The notes beneath the pieces are model-generated. The model saw nothing but the letters and a program-made list of their open reading frames with translations. It did not search any database and had not been told where the DNA came from. A stretch of DNA of 39,073 nt from an uncultured cyanobacterium (GTDB lineage Bacteria; Cyanobacteriota; Cyanobacteriia; PCC-6307; Cyanobiaceae). The DNA lies in assembly GCA_903856805.1 (NCBI GenBank), contig CAIOCZ010000002.1, positions 1-39,073 on the forward strand, read 5' to 3'. Position numbers and translations under genes: made by a program. Below are positions 17,482-25,220 of this stretch, piece after piece. Position 1 is the first letter of the stretch, and every line of letters starts with the position of its first letter.

Positions 17482-18687
17482 TCAGGCCTCGTCCAGGGCC
17501 GCCACGCCAGGCAGCACCTTGCCCTCCAGCAGCTCGAGGCTGGCGCCGCCGCCGGTGGAGATATGGCTCATCCGATCGGCCAGGCCGGCCTTTTCCACGG
17601 CGGCCACCGAGTCACCGCCGCCAATGATCGTGCAGCAGCCCTTGCCGCTTAGCTCGGCCAGGGTGGTGGCGATGGCGTTGGTGCCGGCGGCGAACTTGTC
17701 GAACTCGAACACGCCCATCGGACCATTCCAGATCACGGTCTGGCAGTCGGCCAGGGCCTCCTGGAACACCTTGATCGAGTCAGGGCCGATGTCCAGGCCC
17801 ATCCAGCCGTCGGGGATTTCCTCCACCTTGGCGATCTGGCTGTTGGCGTCCGGGGCGAAGTTATCGGCCAGCACCACATCCGTGGGCAGCAGGAACTGCA
17901 CGCCTTTGGCGGCCGCCTTGGCCTCCAGTTCGCGGGCCAGATCGAGCTTGTCTTCCTCCACCAGGCTCTTGCCCACCGCCAGGCCCCGCGCCTTGTAGAA
18001 GGTGAAGATCATGCCGCCGCCCACCAGGATCTTGTCGCACTTGTCGATCAGGGCCTCCAGCACGCCGATCTTGCTGCTCACCTTGGAGCCGCCCACAATC
18101 GCCGCCAGCGGCCGCTTGGGTTCATCAATGGCGCCCTGCAGGTACTGCAGTTCCTTCTCCATCAGATAGCCGGCCACGCTGGGCCGCAGGAACTTGGTGA
18201 CCCCCTCGGTGGAGGCGTGGGCCCGGTGGGCGGCGCCGAAGGCGTCGTTCACATACACATCAGCCAGGGCCGCCAGCTTCTCGGCGAAGGCGGGATCGTT
18301 TTCCTCTTCTTCGGCGAAAAAGCGCACGTTCTCCAGCAGCACCACGCCGCCATCGGTGAGGGCAGCCACCTTGGCTTCTGCGTCCGGACCGATGCAGCTG
18401 TCGGTCTTGACCACCGGTCCGCCCAGCAGTTCGCTAAGGCGGGTCGCCACGGCGGTGAGGCGCATGCTTTCGTTCACCTGGCCCTTGGGCCGGCCGAAGT
18501 GGGCGGCCAGCAGCACCCGGGCCCCCTTGCCGGTCAGGGCGTTGATCGTGGGCAGGGCGGCGCGGATGCGGGTGTCGTCGGTGATGGCGCCGGCATCATC
18601 CAGGGGCACATTGAAGTCGACCCGCACCAGCACGCGCTTGCCACGGAGTTCTTCGGCACCAAGACTGGCCAGGGATCGCTTCGCCAT
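17482..18687 (-). CDS. pgk: Phosphoglycerate kinase
   Basis: 401 residues, full length. It interconverts 3-phosphoglycerate and 1,3-bisphosphoglycerate with ATP/ADP, in the Calvin cycle and glycolysis. N-domain motifs are RVDFNVPLD, the GRPKG loop, LLENVRFF and the substrate-binding [15 protein letters not shown]-domain nucleotide motifs are [32 protein letters not shown], and the [13 protein letters not shown] and [13 protein letters not shown] loops. The start is ATG 18687. The gene is monocistronic: a divergent gene begins 162 bases upstream and a strong terminator lies just downstream. Assignment is secure. Confidence 0.98.
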   Translation of the reverse strand: MAKRSLASLGAEELRGKRVLVRVDFNVPLDDAGAITDDTRIRAALPTINALTGKGARVLLAAHFGRPKGQVNESMRLTAVATRLSELLGGPVVKTDSCIGPDAEAKVAALTDGGVVLLENVRFFAEEEENDPAFAEKLAALADVYVNDAFGAAHRAHASTEGVTKFLRPSVAGYLMEKELQYLQGAIDEPKRPLAAIVGGSKVSSKIGVLEALIDKCDKILVGGGMIFTFYKARGLAVGKSLVEEDKLDLARELEAKAAAKGVQFLLPTDVVLADNFAPDANSQIAKVEEIPDGWMGLDIGPDSIKVFQEALADCQTVIWNGPMGVFEFDKFAAGTNAIATTLAELSGKGCCTIIGGGDSVAAVEKAGLADRMSHISTGGGASLELLEGKVLPGVAALDEA

Positions 18688-18849
18688 GGGTACGGGGTAG
18701 GGGAAAGGCGGGGGGAGATTAACCCCTGGGCCTGCCCCGGGCGGGCGGCGGCGGCGGAAGGGCTTCGTTCCTTCGGTTCTTCCCCATGGTCAGAGGCCCT
18801 CTGGAGTGCCCATCATGGAGATCGTGCCTCCGATTGCGCGCCGCGGGCC

Positions 18850-19236
18850 ATGTTCGAGACCGTCCTCTTTCCCCTTGATCACAGCCGTCAGGCGATGGAC
18901 ACGGCCGCCGTGGCCCTCAAGCTTGCCCAGCACCACGGCAGCCGCCTCGTGGTGCTCTCGGTGGTGGAGGAGGCTGAGGGCATGATGCACGACCCCGTCC
19001 AGGTGGCCCAGTTGTTGGAGCAGGCCCGCGCCAGCTTTGTCCAGGCCGGCATCGCCTGTGAGGTGCTGGAGCGCTCCGGCAAGCCGGCGTTTGTGATCGG
19101 TGATGTGGCCGATGAGATCAACGCGGATGTGATCGTGATGGGCACCCGCGGCATCCCGCTGGAGGGGGCGGATCAGCAGAGCACGGCCGCCCGGGTGATC
19201 CAGCTGGCCCCCTGTCCCGTTCTGGTGGTGCCTTGA
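18850..19236 (+). CDS. Universal stress protein (UspA) family
   Basis: 128 residues from ATG 18850. The protein begins MFETVLFPLDHSRQAM and ends CPVLVVP, both typical Usp landmarks. The ATP-binding loop region is GTRGIPLEGADQQST; relative to the usual G-x2-G-x9-G-(S/T) pattern the second glycine-serine step is altered, so nucleotide binding may be weakened. Usp proteins are small cytoplasmic dimers linked to stress survival; the exact role is unknown. The stop TGA overlaps the TTG start of the following ylqF gene, pointing to coupled translation. Confidence 0.88.
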   Translation: MFETVLFPLDHSRQAMDTAAVALKLAQHHGSRLVVLSVVEEAEGMMHDPVQVAQLLEQARASFVQAGIACEVLERSGKPAFVIGDVADEINADVIVMGTRGIPLEGADQQSTAARVIQLAPCPVLVVP

Positions 19237-20147
19237 CCAGTACCCCAGACCGCCAGGCGGTGGCGCTGAGCAGCCAGGCGCCGGCCATTCAGTGGTATCC
19301 CGGCCATATCGCCAAGGCCGAACGGGCCCTGGGCGCCAGCCTGGAGAAGGTGGATCTGGTGATTGAGGTGCGCGACGCCCGCATCCCCCTGGCCACGGGC
19401 CATCCGCGGCTGCAGCGCTGGATCCGGGGCAAACAGCACCTGCTGGTGCTCAACCGGTTGGACATGATTACCCCCGCGGCCCGCCTGGCCTGGGATGGCT
19501 GGTTTCGTGCCGCCGGCCACACCCCCTGGTGGTGCGATGCCAAGGCGGGCACCGGGGTGAAGCAGCTGCAGCAGGCGGCGATCCGCTCGGGGAATCAGCT
19601 GAATGCCCGGCGCAGCGGCCGCGGCATGAAGCCCCGGGCGGTGCGGGCCCTGATGCTCGGCTTCCCCAATGTGGGTAAGTCGGCCCTGATCAATCGACTG
19701 GTGCGCCAGAAGGTGGTGGAGAGCGCCCGCAAGGCCGGCGTCACCCGCAGTTTGCGTTGGGTGCGGCTGGGCCAGGACCTCGACCTGCTGGATGCCCCGG
19801 GGGTGCTGCCCCCCCGCCTGGATGACCAGCTGGCGGCCCTGCGCCTGGCCCTCTGCGATGACATCGGCCAGGCCGCCTACGACACCGAGGCGGTGGCGCT
19901 CGCCTTCCTTCGTCTGCTGGACCTGCTGGAGCCGGTGCCGACCTCCGGTGTGGCGACGGGGCTGCTGGAGGGGCGCTACGGGGTGGCGGCGGCGGATGTC
20001 GAGGCCTGGTTGTCGGCCGCGGCCCTGCGCCACACCAGCGGAGACACCCTGCGCATGGCCCAGCGGCTCCTGGATGACTTTCGCCGGGGCTTGCTCGGCC
20101 CGATCGCCCTGGAGTTCCCCACCGGACACCCTGGCCCCCCCGCCTAG
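19233..20147 (+). CDS. ylqF: Ribosome biogenesis GTPase YlqF/RbgA
   Basis: 304 residues. It is a circularly permuted GTPase that helps mature the large ribosomal subunit. The permuted order is visible: the G4-like motif comes first (NRLD, residues 74-77, where NKxD is usual), followed by G1 (GFPNVGKS, 143-150) and then G3 (DAPG, 187-190). The family opening WYPGHIAKA and VDLVIEVRDARIPL are present. The start is taken as TTG 19233, overlapping the upstream stop; GTG 19260 is the alternative. The C-terminal helical domain (about 205-290) is the rRNA-binding part in this family. The Arg in place of Lys in G4 is a small oddity. Confidence 0.93.
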   Translation: MTSTPDRQAVALSSQAPAIQWYPGHIAKAERALGASLEKVDLVIEVRDARIPLATGHPRLQRWIRGKQHLLVLNRLDMITPAARLAWDGWFRAAGHTPWWCDAKAGTGVKQLQQAAIRSGNQLNARRSGRGMKPRAVRALMLGFPNVGKSALINRLVRQKVVESARKAGVTRSLRWVRLGQDLDLLDAPGVLPPRLDDQLAALRLALCDDIGQAAYDTEAVALAFLRLLDLLEPVPTSGVATGLLEGRYGVAAADVEAWLSAAALRHTSGDTLRMAQRLLDDFRRGLLGPIALEFPTGHPGPPA

Positions 20148-20184
20148 GTTGAAGCAGGGTTCCGGTTGTGGTGGCGCGATTCGC

Positions 20185-21138
20185 ATGTCCAGCTTCGGCG
20201 AAGGCGCTGGCGAGCGGCTCACGCTCCACTACCCCAAGCCCTTGCCGATGCGGCTCGACCGCTGGTTGGTGGCCCAGCGGCCCGAGCAGAGCCGCGCCCG
20301 CATCCAGAAATTCATCGACGCCGGCTATGTGCGGGTGAATGGGGTCACGGGTCGGGCCAAGACGCCCCTGCGCCAGGGCGACGAGGTGGAGCTGTGGATG
20401 CCGCCCCCGGAGCCGCTTCCCTACCTGGAGGCCCAGGCGATGCCGCTGAGTGTGCTGTTTGAGGACGCGCACCTGATCGTGCTCGACAAACCGGCCGGTC
20501 TCACGGTGCATCCCGCCCCCGGCAACAGGGACGGCACCCTGGTGAACGGCCTGCTGCATCACTGCCCGGACCTGCCGGGCATTGGAGGTGAGATGCGTCC
20601 CGGCATCGTCCATCGCCTCGATAAGGACACCACGGGCTGCATTGTGGTGGCCAAGAGCCAGGAGGCCCTGGTGAAGCTGCAGGGGCAGATTCAGCAGCGC
20701 ATCGCCTCCCGGGAGTATCTGGCCGTGGTGCATGGGGTGCCGGTCGGCGAGCGCGGCACGATCCTTGGCTCCATCGGTCGCCATCCCGTGGATCGCAAGA
20801 AATATGCGGTGGTGGCCGAGGGGGACGGGCGCCATGCCTGCACCCACTGGAGCCAGGTGGAGCGGCTGGGCGATTACTCCATGCTGCGCTTCAAGCTCGA
20901 TACCGGCCGCACCCATCAGATCCGGGTGCATTGCGCCCACACGGGTCACCCCATCGTGGGCGATCCGCTCTACAGCCGCTGCCGCAATCTGCCGGCGGCG
21001 CTGCCGGGCCAGGCCCTCCATGCGGTGCAGCTTGGGCTCAACCATCCGATCACCGGCGAGCGGATGACCTTTGAGGCGCCGTTGCCGGAGCCGTTCGAGC
21101 GGCTGCTAGCCACGTTGCGGCGGCGTTGCGTGGGCTGA
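20185..21138 (+). CDS. RluD-type 23S rRNA pseudouridine synthase
   Basis: 317 residues from ATG 20185; the frame is open far upstream but only across the end of the previous gene. The S4 RNA-binding domain is at about 22-70 (RLDRWLVAQ, SRARIQKFIDAGYVRVNG). The catalytic domain follows with LIVLDKPAGLTVHP, the active-site HRLDKDTTG with D146, and the C-terminal KLDTGRTHQIRVHCAHTGHPIVGDPLY signature. This is the RluA family, RluD branch, which isomerises specific uridines of 23S rRNA. Its position after ylqF, another large-subunit maturation factor, fits. Which uridines it modifies cannot be read from sequence. Confidence 0.94.
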   Translation: MSSFGEGAGERLTLHYPKPLPMRLDRWLVAQRPEQSRARIQKFIDAGYVRVNGVTGRAKTPLRQGDEVELWMPPPEPLPYLEAQAMPLSVLFEDAHLIVLDKPAGLTVHPAPGNRDGTLVNGLLHHCPDLPGIGGEMRPGIVHRLDKDTTGCIVVAKSQEALVKLQGQIQQRIASREYLAVVHGVPVGERGTILGSIGRHPVDRKKYAVVAEGDGRHACTHWSQVERLGDYSMLRFKLDTGRTHQIRVHCAHTGHPIVGDPLYSRCRNLPAALPGQALHAVQLGLNHPITGERMTFEAPLPEPFERLLATLRRRCVG

Positions 21139-21326
21139 CCCACTGGGGTGGAGTCCTGAAGGCCATGGAGTGGCTGAAGACAAGCCATGGCCATCGCCAG
21201 AATCCCGAAGTTGGCGAATATTTCCTTCCAGCCATTGCATGGCGGCACGCGGAGGCTCGGGGACCAGCTGGGCCGGCGGCCGTGCCCGGGTGTGCTCAGC
21301 TCCGGGGGGCGGCAAAGTAGCCAGGA

Positions 21327-21614
21327 ATGGGCTGCATTGTCATGGCCACGCCATCGCGTCGGCTGTTTGTGGATCAGTTTTTCGTGGGTTGGGTCTATGG
21401 GCCCTGGGTGGTGGCGAGCCTGTTGCTGATCCTTGCCCTCCGACTGCTGACGGAAGAGGACTTCAGCCTTCACAGCCATGCCTGGGGGCTGTTGGGCAAT
21501 GCGTCGATCTGCTTCTCGATCGGCTGCGTCTGCAAACTCTCCTGGACGATGGCGCGCTTCAATGCCGTGCGCCAGCTGGAACTGCAACTGCGCCAGGAGC
21601 TCGGCCTGCGCTGA
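21327..21614 (+). CDS. Small membrane protein, paralog of the next gene
   Basis: 95 residues from ATG 21327. Two transmembrane helices are visible (about 24-43 and 58-77), with a short acidic/His loop (TEEDFSLHSHA) between them and a charged Leu/Gln/Arg tail that may form a short helix. The second helix contains ICFSIGC, which is repeated exactly in the protein encoded next. The stop shares one base with the next ATG. I do not recognise the family. The position is directly upstream of a TolC-like gene, whose start in turn overlaps the second small gene, so the three form an operon. Confidence 0.72.
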   Translation: MGCIVMATPSRRLFVDQFFVGWVYGPWVVASLLLILALRLLTEEDFSLHSHAWGLLGNASICFSIGCVCKLSWTMARFNAVRQLELQLRQELGLR

Positions 21615-21850
21615 TGGCGATGACCCGTTCCCAGATCGCCATGGTCGTCACCCTGCCCTGGCTGGCCTCCGGGGTGGTGCTGCTGGCCATGACCCGCATT
21701 GAGGCTGAAACCCAGGAGGTGAAGCTGGGTCTGTTCGGCAGCGCCGCCATCTGTTTCTCGATCGGCTGCCTGGCGCGCACCAGCCTGGGACTCCACGATC
21801 TGATGCAGGCCTCTCAGGCCAAGGCAGCCCCCGGGAACGGGCAGGGATGA
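21614..21850 (+). CDS. Small membrane protein, tandem paralog
   Basis: 78 residues from ATG 21614. It has two transmembrane helices (about 8-27 and 37-56) and a short tail. It aligns with the preceding protein over PW-x2-AS / PWLASG, a loop of similar length, and G-x-A-ICFSIGC; the DNA around this motif is nearly identical at about 21508-21527 and 21749-21768. The two therefore look like an old tandem duplication rather than two unrelated small genes. It overlaps the tolC-like start by four bases (ATGA). Unknown function; possibly linked to the efflux system encoded downstream. Confidence 0.72.
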   Translation: MAMTRSQIAMVVTLPWLASGVVLLAMTRIEAETQEVKLGLFGSAAICFSIGCLARTSLGLHDLMQASQAKAAPGNGQG

Positions 21851-23556
21851 ACCGGCGGTGCTGGCAGAGGTTGTTGGCCCCTGGCGTGGCTTTCGGCCTG
21901 ATTGCGGTTGAGGCGCCAATGGGGGCCCAGCCGCTGATCCAGGCCCCCCAATCCCGCCGCCTGCCTCCTCCCTCCTCGGCGCTGTTGCGCAGCCTGGAGG
22001 GGTTCCAGCACGACCTGGAGTTGCTGGATCGCAGCTTGCGGCCGGGCTCGGCGGACGCTGAAGCTCCCACTCCGCTCCCAGCCGATGGCGCCGTTCTTGC
22101 CGCTCCGTCGGTTCCGTTCTTGCCGGCTCCGGCGGCGACGGCTCTGCCCAGCACGGTGGAGGCGGTGCGCATTGAACGGCGTCAGCGACTGAGCCTGGCC
22201 GAAGCCCTGGCGGTGGCCTTGCGCAACGATCCCGATCTGGCGGCCGCCGTGCTGAGCGTGCGGGAGCAGCAGGATCTGGTCGGTTCGGCCCGGGGGCGCT
22301 GGTGGCCCGAACTCGACCTGGATCTCGCGGGGGGCTACCGCCAGGAGCGCTCCTACAACTCTGTCTGGGCCGACAACGTCGGTTTCTACCCGGCCGGATC
22401 TCCCTTTCTGGTGAAGTCCCAGGGCTGGAACCTGATCCAGACCAATGTCGGTGCGGCGGCAGCCCGGATGGCGCTGGGCTGGGAGCTGATCAGCCCTGGC
22501 CGCGCCGCCGCGATCGCCGAAGCCGACGACAGCCTGCGGGCCTCCCGCCAGCGCTACGCCGATCGGCTGCGCCAGCTGCAGCTGGATGTGAGCCTGGCTT
22601 ACTACGGCCTGCAGCTCGCCGACCAGTTGCAGCGCATCCGCAAGGCCGTGGTCGACAGCGACACGGTGGTGCGCGATCAGGTGGCGGCCCTCAAGCAGGC
22701 AGGACTGGTGCCGCGGCTGGATCTGCTGCGGGCCGAGGCGGCCCTGCAACAGGGTCGCTTTCGCCTCGAGCAGGCCGAAGCCCTGCGGTTGAGTCGCCAG
22801 CGCCAGCTCAGCAACCTGATCAACGTGCCCTTCAATGTCAGCCTCCGGGCCAGTGATGGGGTGCGGCTCCAGCCCCCCTGGCCCCTCGATCTGGAGCAGA
22901 CGATCCTGAGCGGCTGGAGTGACAACCCCCAGCTCCAGGCTCTGCAGGCCGTCCGCGATGCCCTGTTGCGCCAGGCCGATCGTCGTGCCGCCGAGCTTCT
23001 GCCCAGCCTGCGGCTAGTGGCCACCGGTGGCTACGGCCAGGGGGTGCTGACCCAGCCGCTGATCGAGCTGAAGGGCTGCTGCGGATCGTCCCATCTCCCC
23101 CAACTGCTCAACCAGAGCTCCGATTGGGCCGCCGGCCTGCAAATGCATTGGCGCTTCTTCGATGGCGGCGTCACCGCCGGCGCCGTGGCCGCCAGCCGTG
23201 CCGCCGCCGCCCGCACCGATCAGAACCTGGCCCGGGAGCGCAATGCGATCCGTCAGCGGTTGGAGGCCGCCTTTTTCGACCATCGCGCCGCCCTCGGCCA
23301 GATTGTGGCGGCCCGCGCGGCTTACAGCGCCTCCCGTGAGGCGTTCCGTGATGTGCGAGCCCGCTATCAGCTGGGTCTGGCCGACTACAGCGATGTGGCC
23401 GACACCGTGACCACCCTGACCGGGGCGATGGAGGGGGTGGCCGAATCCACCACCCTGGCCAATGTCAGCTACGCCCAGCTGCTCCGCGAACTGTTGCCGG
23501 TGCCGAATCAGCCCGGTGATCCGGTGGCGTTGCCGCTGGTGCTCGGCGGCTCCTGA
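21847..23556 (+). CDS. TolC-family outer-membrane efflux protein
   Basis: 569 residues. The N-terminal signal peptide (about 8-27) precedes a proline-rich spacer (about 33-100) that is longer than in standard TolC proteins. Two outer-membrane-efflux repeats follow (about 110-320 and 350-555). The first opens with RLSLAEALAVALRNDPDL and the periplasmic helices are rich in Ala, Gln and Arg (SREAFRDVRARYQLGLADYSDVADT). TolC trimers form the outer-membrane and periplasmic channel for type I secretion or efflux pumps. An HlyD-type fusion protein is encoded convergently next to it. No inner-membrane pump gene is seen between them. The 3' end overlaps a small minus-strand gene by 49 bases. Confidence 0.92.
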   Translation: MNRRCWQRLLAPGVAFGLIAVEAPMGAQPLIQAPQSRRLPPPSSALLRSLEGFQHDLELLDRSLRPGSADAEAPTPLPADGAVLAAPSVPFLPAPAATALPSTVEAVRIERRQRLSLAEALAVALRNDPDLAAAVLSVREQQDLVGSARGRWWPELDLDLAGGYRQERSYNSVWADNVGFYPAGSPFLVKSQGWNLIQTNVGAAAARMALGWELISPGRAAAIAEADDSLRASRQRYADRLRQLQLDVSLAYYGLQLADQLQRIRKAVVDSDTVVRDQVAALKQAGLVPRLDLLRAEAALQQGRFRLEQAEALRLSRQRQLSNLINVPFNVSLRASDGVRLQPPWPLDLEQTILSGWSDNPQLQALQAVRDALLRQADRRAAELLPSLRLVATGGYGQGVLTQPLIELKGCCGSSHLPQLLNQSSDWAAGLQMHWRFFDGGVTAGAVAASRAAAARTDQNLARERNAIRQRLEAAFFDHRAALGQIVAARAAYSASREAFRDVRARYQLGLADYSDVADTVTTLTGAMEGVAESTTLANVSYAQLLRELLPVPNQPGDPVALPLVLGGS

Positions 23557-23738
23557 GCGCTGGCCTGGAGTCGCTCCCAGCGCCGGTTCTGCCAGGCCAT
23601 CGTGCGCCAGATCAGCACCACCAGCAGGGCCGCGAACCAGAACCACACTTCTGGAGCGTTGGCGTGCAGCAGGACCACCAGAAAGGCAAGCTCCAGCCCC
23701 AGCCAGGGCAGTTCCCGGCGCAGGCTCCCGGTGGTCAT
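23508..23738 (-). CDS. Small membrane protein coupled to HlyD-type gene
   Basis: 76 residues from ATG 23738. Two hydrophobic helices (about 12-26 and 31-47) are joined by a short NAPEVW turn. The tail is basic, then Ser/Thr/Gly-rich. The ATG overlaps the stop of the HlyD-type gene by four bases, so it is translated with that gene. Its last 49 bases overlap the 3' end of the convergent TolC-like gene, so one of the two C-termini is constrained by the other. No family recognised. It might be an accessory part of the exporter. Confidence 0.68.
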   Translation of the reverse strand: MTTGSLRRELPWLGLELAFLVVLLHANAPEVWFWFAALLVVLIWRTMAWQNRRWERLQASAQEPPSTSGNATGSPG

Positions 23739-25051
23739 GGCAGCATCCCCCTCTGGCGCAGCTGGCTGTCATCCTGGCTCTCCTGCTGGTGCAGGGTGCG
23801 GTAGGTCCCGGTGAGGTCCCGCAGGATCGGCAGCAGATAGCTGACCGGTGGGCGCCATTCCACATAGCCATGGGCCTTGAGCGTCAGCCCCTGGCGAATC
23901 GGGAAGACACTGCTGCCCCGGCTGAGGGTCCAGCGATAGCCATCCAGGCTCGAGTTCTTGGAAGTACGGCTGGGATCCGGGCCCGTCGTCAGAAGGTCGA
24001 TCTCGGTGCGCATCACGGGTCCGTTGCGCACCAAGGCCTCCGCCAGCTGGGGATTGCCCATGGTGGTGTTGACGTCTTCGCGGGTGGCGGGAAGCAGGCT
24101 GATCCGGTTCACCTGACCGCGGATGCCGCCGAAGCGACCCCTCTCATTCCAGTCCGGGACCACCTCCATCATCAGGCCCTGCCGCAGCCGTCGTGCATCG
24201 GCCGGGGCGAAATAGGCCACGGCCTGCAGCGCTTCGCTAGTGCGGCTACCGAGGGTGCCAAGCCGTTCGCCGGGCTTCACGGTCTGGCCGCGCACCACCT
24301 GTAGATCAAGGAGGCGCCCAGCGCGATCGGCCCGCAGGGTGCCGTCGTAATTCAGTCGGGCCTGGGTCACCCGGATGGCGCGGCGGCCATCGTCGATGGC
24401 ATAGCGACGGCGCTGGGCCTCGGTCGCGATCTCCAATTTCACCTTGTCCCAGACGTCGATCGCCTCCCGCTCGCGGATGCTCACTTCGGCGACGCTGTTG
24501 CCCAGTTGGATCGCCCGGTCTTCGCTGGCCACCACCTCCTGGGCCAGGGGAGCGACCACCTCGCGGCTCGCCAGATGGCGGAAATCGGCCACTTTCTGGT
24601 CGTAGACACGGCGCAGGGAATCAAAGCGCTGGCGGTCAGCCTCCAGTTTGGCCAGGGCCGTATCCCGCAGGCGCCCGGCCGAGGCCAGTCGGTCGCGGTC
24701 GCGGCGGTCGAGATCGGTGTTGATCCGGACCAGTTCGGCCAAATCCCGCTCCTGACGGCGCAGCTGTTGCTCCAGGGTGGGCAGGTAGAGGCGGACCAGG
24801 GTCTGGCCCCGCTTCACCGCCTCGCCCACCCGTACCGGCAGGTCGAGAATCTGGCCTTCGGCTCGGGAATCGATCACCGTCGCGCCGCCGGGCACGATCA
24901 CCACGCCCCGGCCAATCACTTCGGTGGGCACGGGCCAGAACAGAAACCAGCCGGCGGTGAGGGCCCAGGCCGTGCCCAGAGCCACGAGCACCTGACGCTC
25001 GGGATGTCGGAGGGAACGTTCGCTGCGCCGATCCCCAGGAAGCGGGTTCAT
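23735..25051 (-). CDS. HlyD-type membrane fusion protein, NHLP/NHLM bacteriocin-exporter-like
   Basis: 438 residues from ATG 25051; GTG 25084 is an alternative. One transmembrane helix (about 21-40) is followed by a biotinyl-lipoyl half-domain (GRGVVIVPGGATVIDSRAEG), a long coiled coil (about 90-230), the second lipoyl half (RAGRLLDLQVVRGQTVKPGE) and a beta-barrel domain. The C-terminal pattern (IRGQVNRISLLP, then a GNPQLAEAL element, GYRWTLSRG and a final YLLPIL) matches what I recall of the NHLP bacteriocin-system HlyD family; this is from memory and needs a profile search. Such proteins link an inner-membrane exporter to TolC. No ABC transporter with peptidase domain is nearby. GMC1 lies 169 bases upstream on the same strand. 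Confidence 0.85.
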   Translation of the reverse strand: MNPLPGDRRSERSLRHPERQVLVALGTAWALTAGWFLFWPVPTEVIGRGVVIVPGGATVIDSRAEGQILDLPVRVGEAVKRGQTLVRLYLPTLEQQLRRQERDLAELVRINTDLDRRDRDRLASAGRLRDTALAKLEADRQRFDSLRRVYDQKVADFRHLASREVVAPLAQEVVASEDRAIQLGNSVAEVSIREREAIDVWDKVKLEIATEAQRRRYAIDDGRRAIRVTQARLNYDGTLRADRAGRLLDLQVVRGQTVKPGERLGTLGSRTSEALQAVAYFAPADARRLRQGLMMEVVPDWNERGRFGGIRGQVNRISLLPATREDVNTTMGNPQLAEALVRNGPVMRTEIDLLTTGPDPSRTSKNSSLDGYRWTLSRGSSVFPIRQGLTLKAHGYVEWRPPVSYLLPILRDLTGTYRTLHQQESQDDSQLRQRGMLP

Positions 25052-25220
25052 ACAGACCGGCTTCACCGTGCGCCTCTCCACCACAGCCCCCTTTCAGCCC
25101 AGCCTGTTCCAGGATCATGCCAAGCCCGCCAGGACAATGCCGCGGGCGGATCGGGCGGCGGCGGCAGACCTGGAGGATCTCCGGTGGTTGGAACCGAAGC
25201 CTGGGGGCGTGGCTGCTGGC

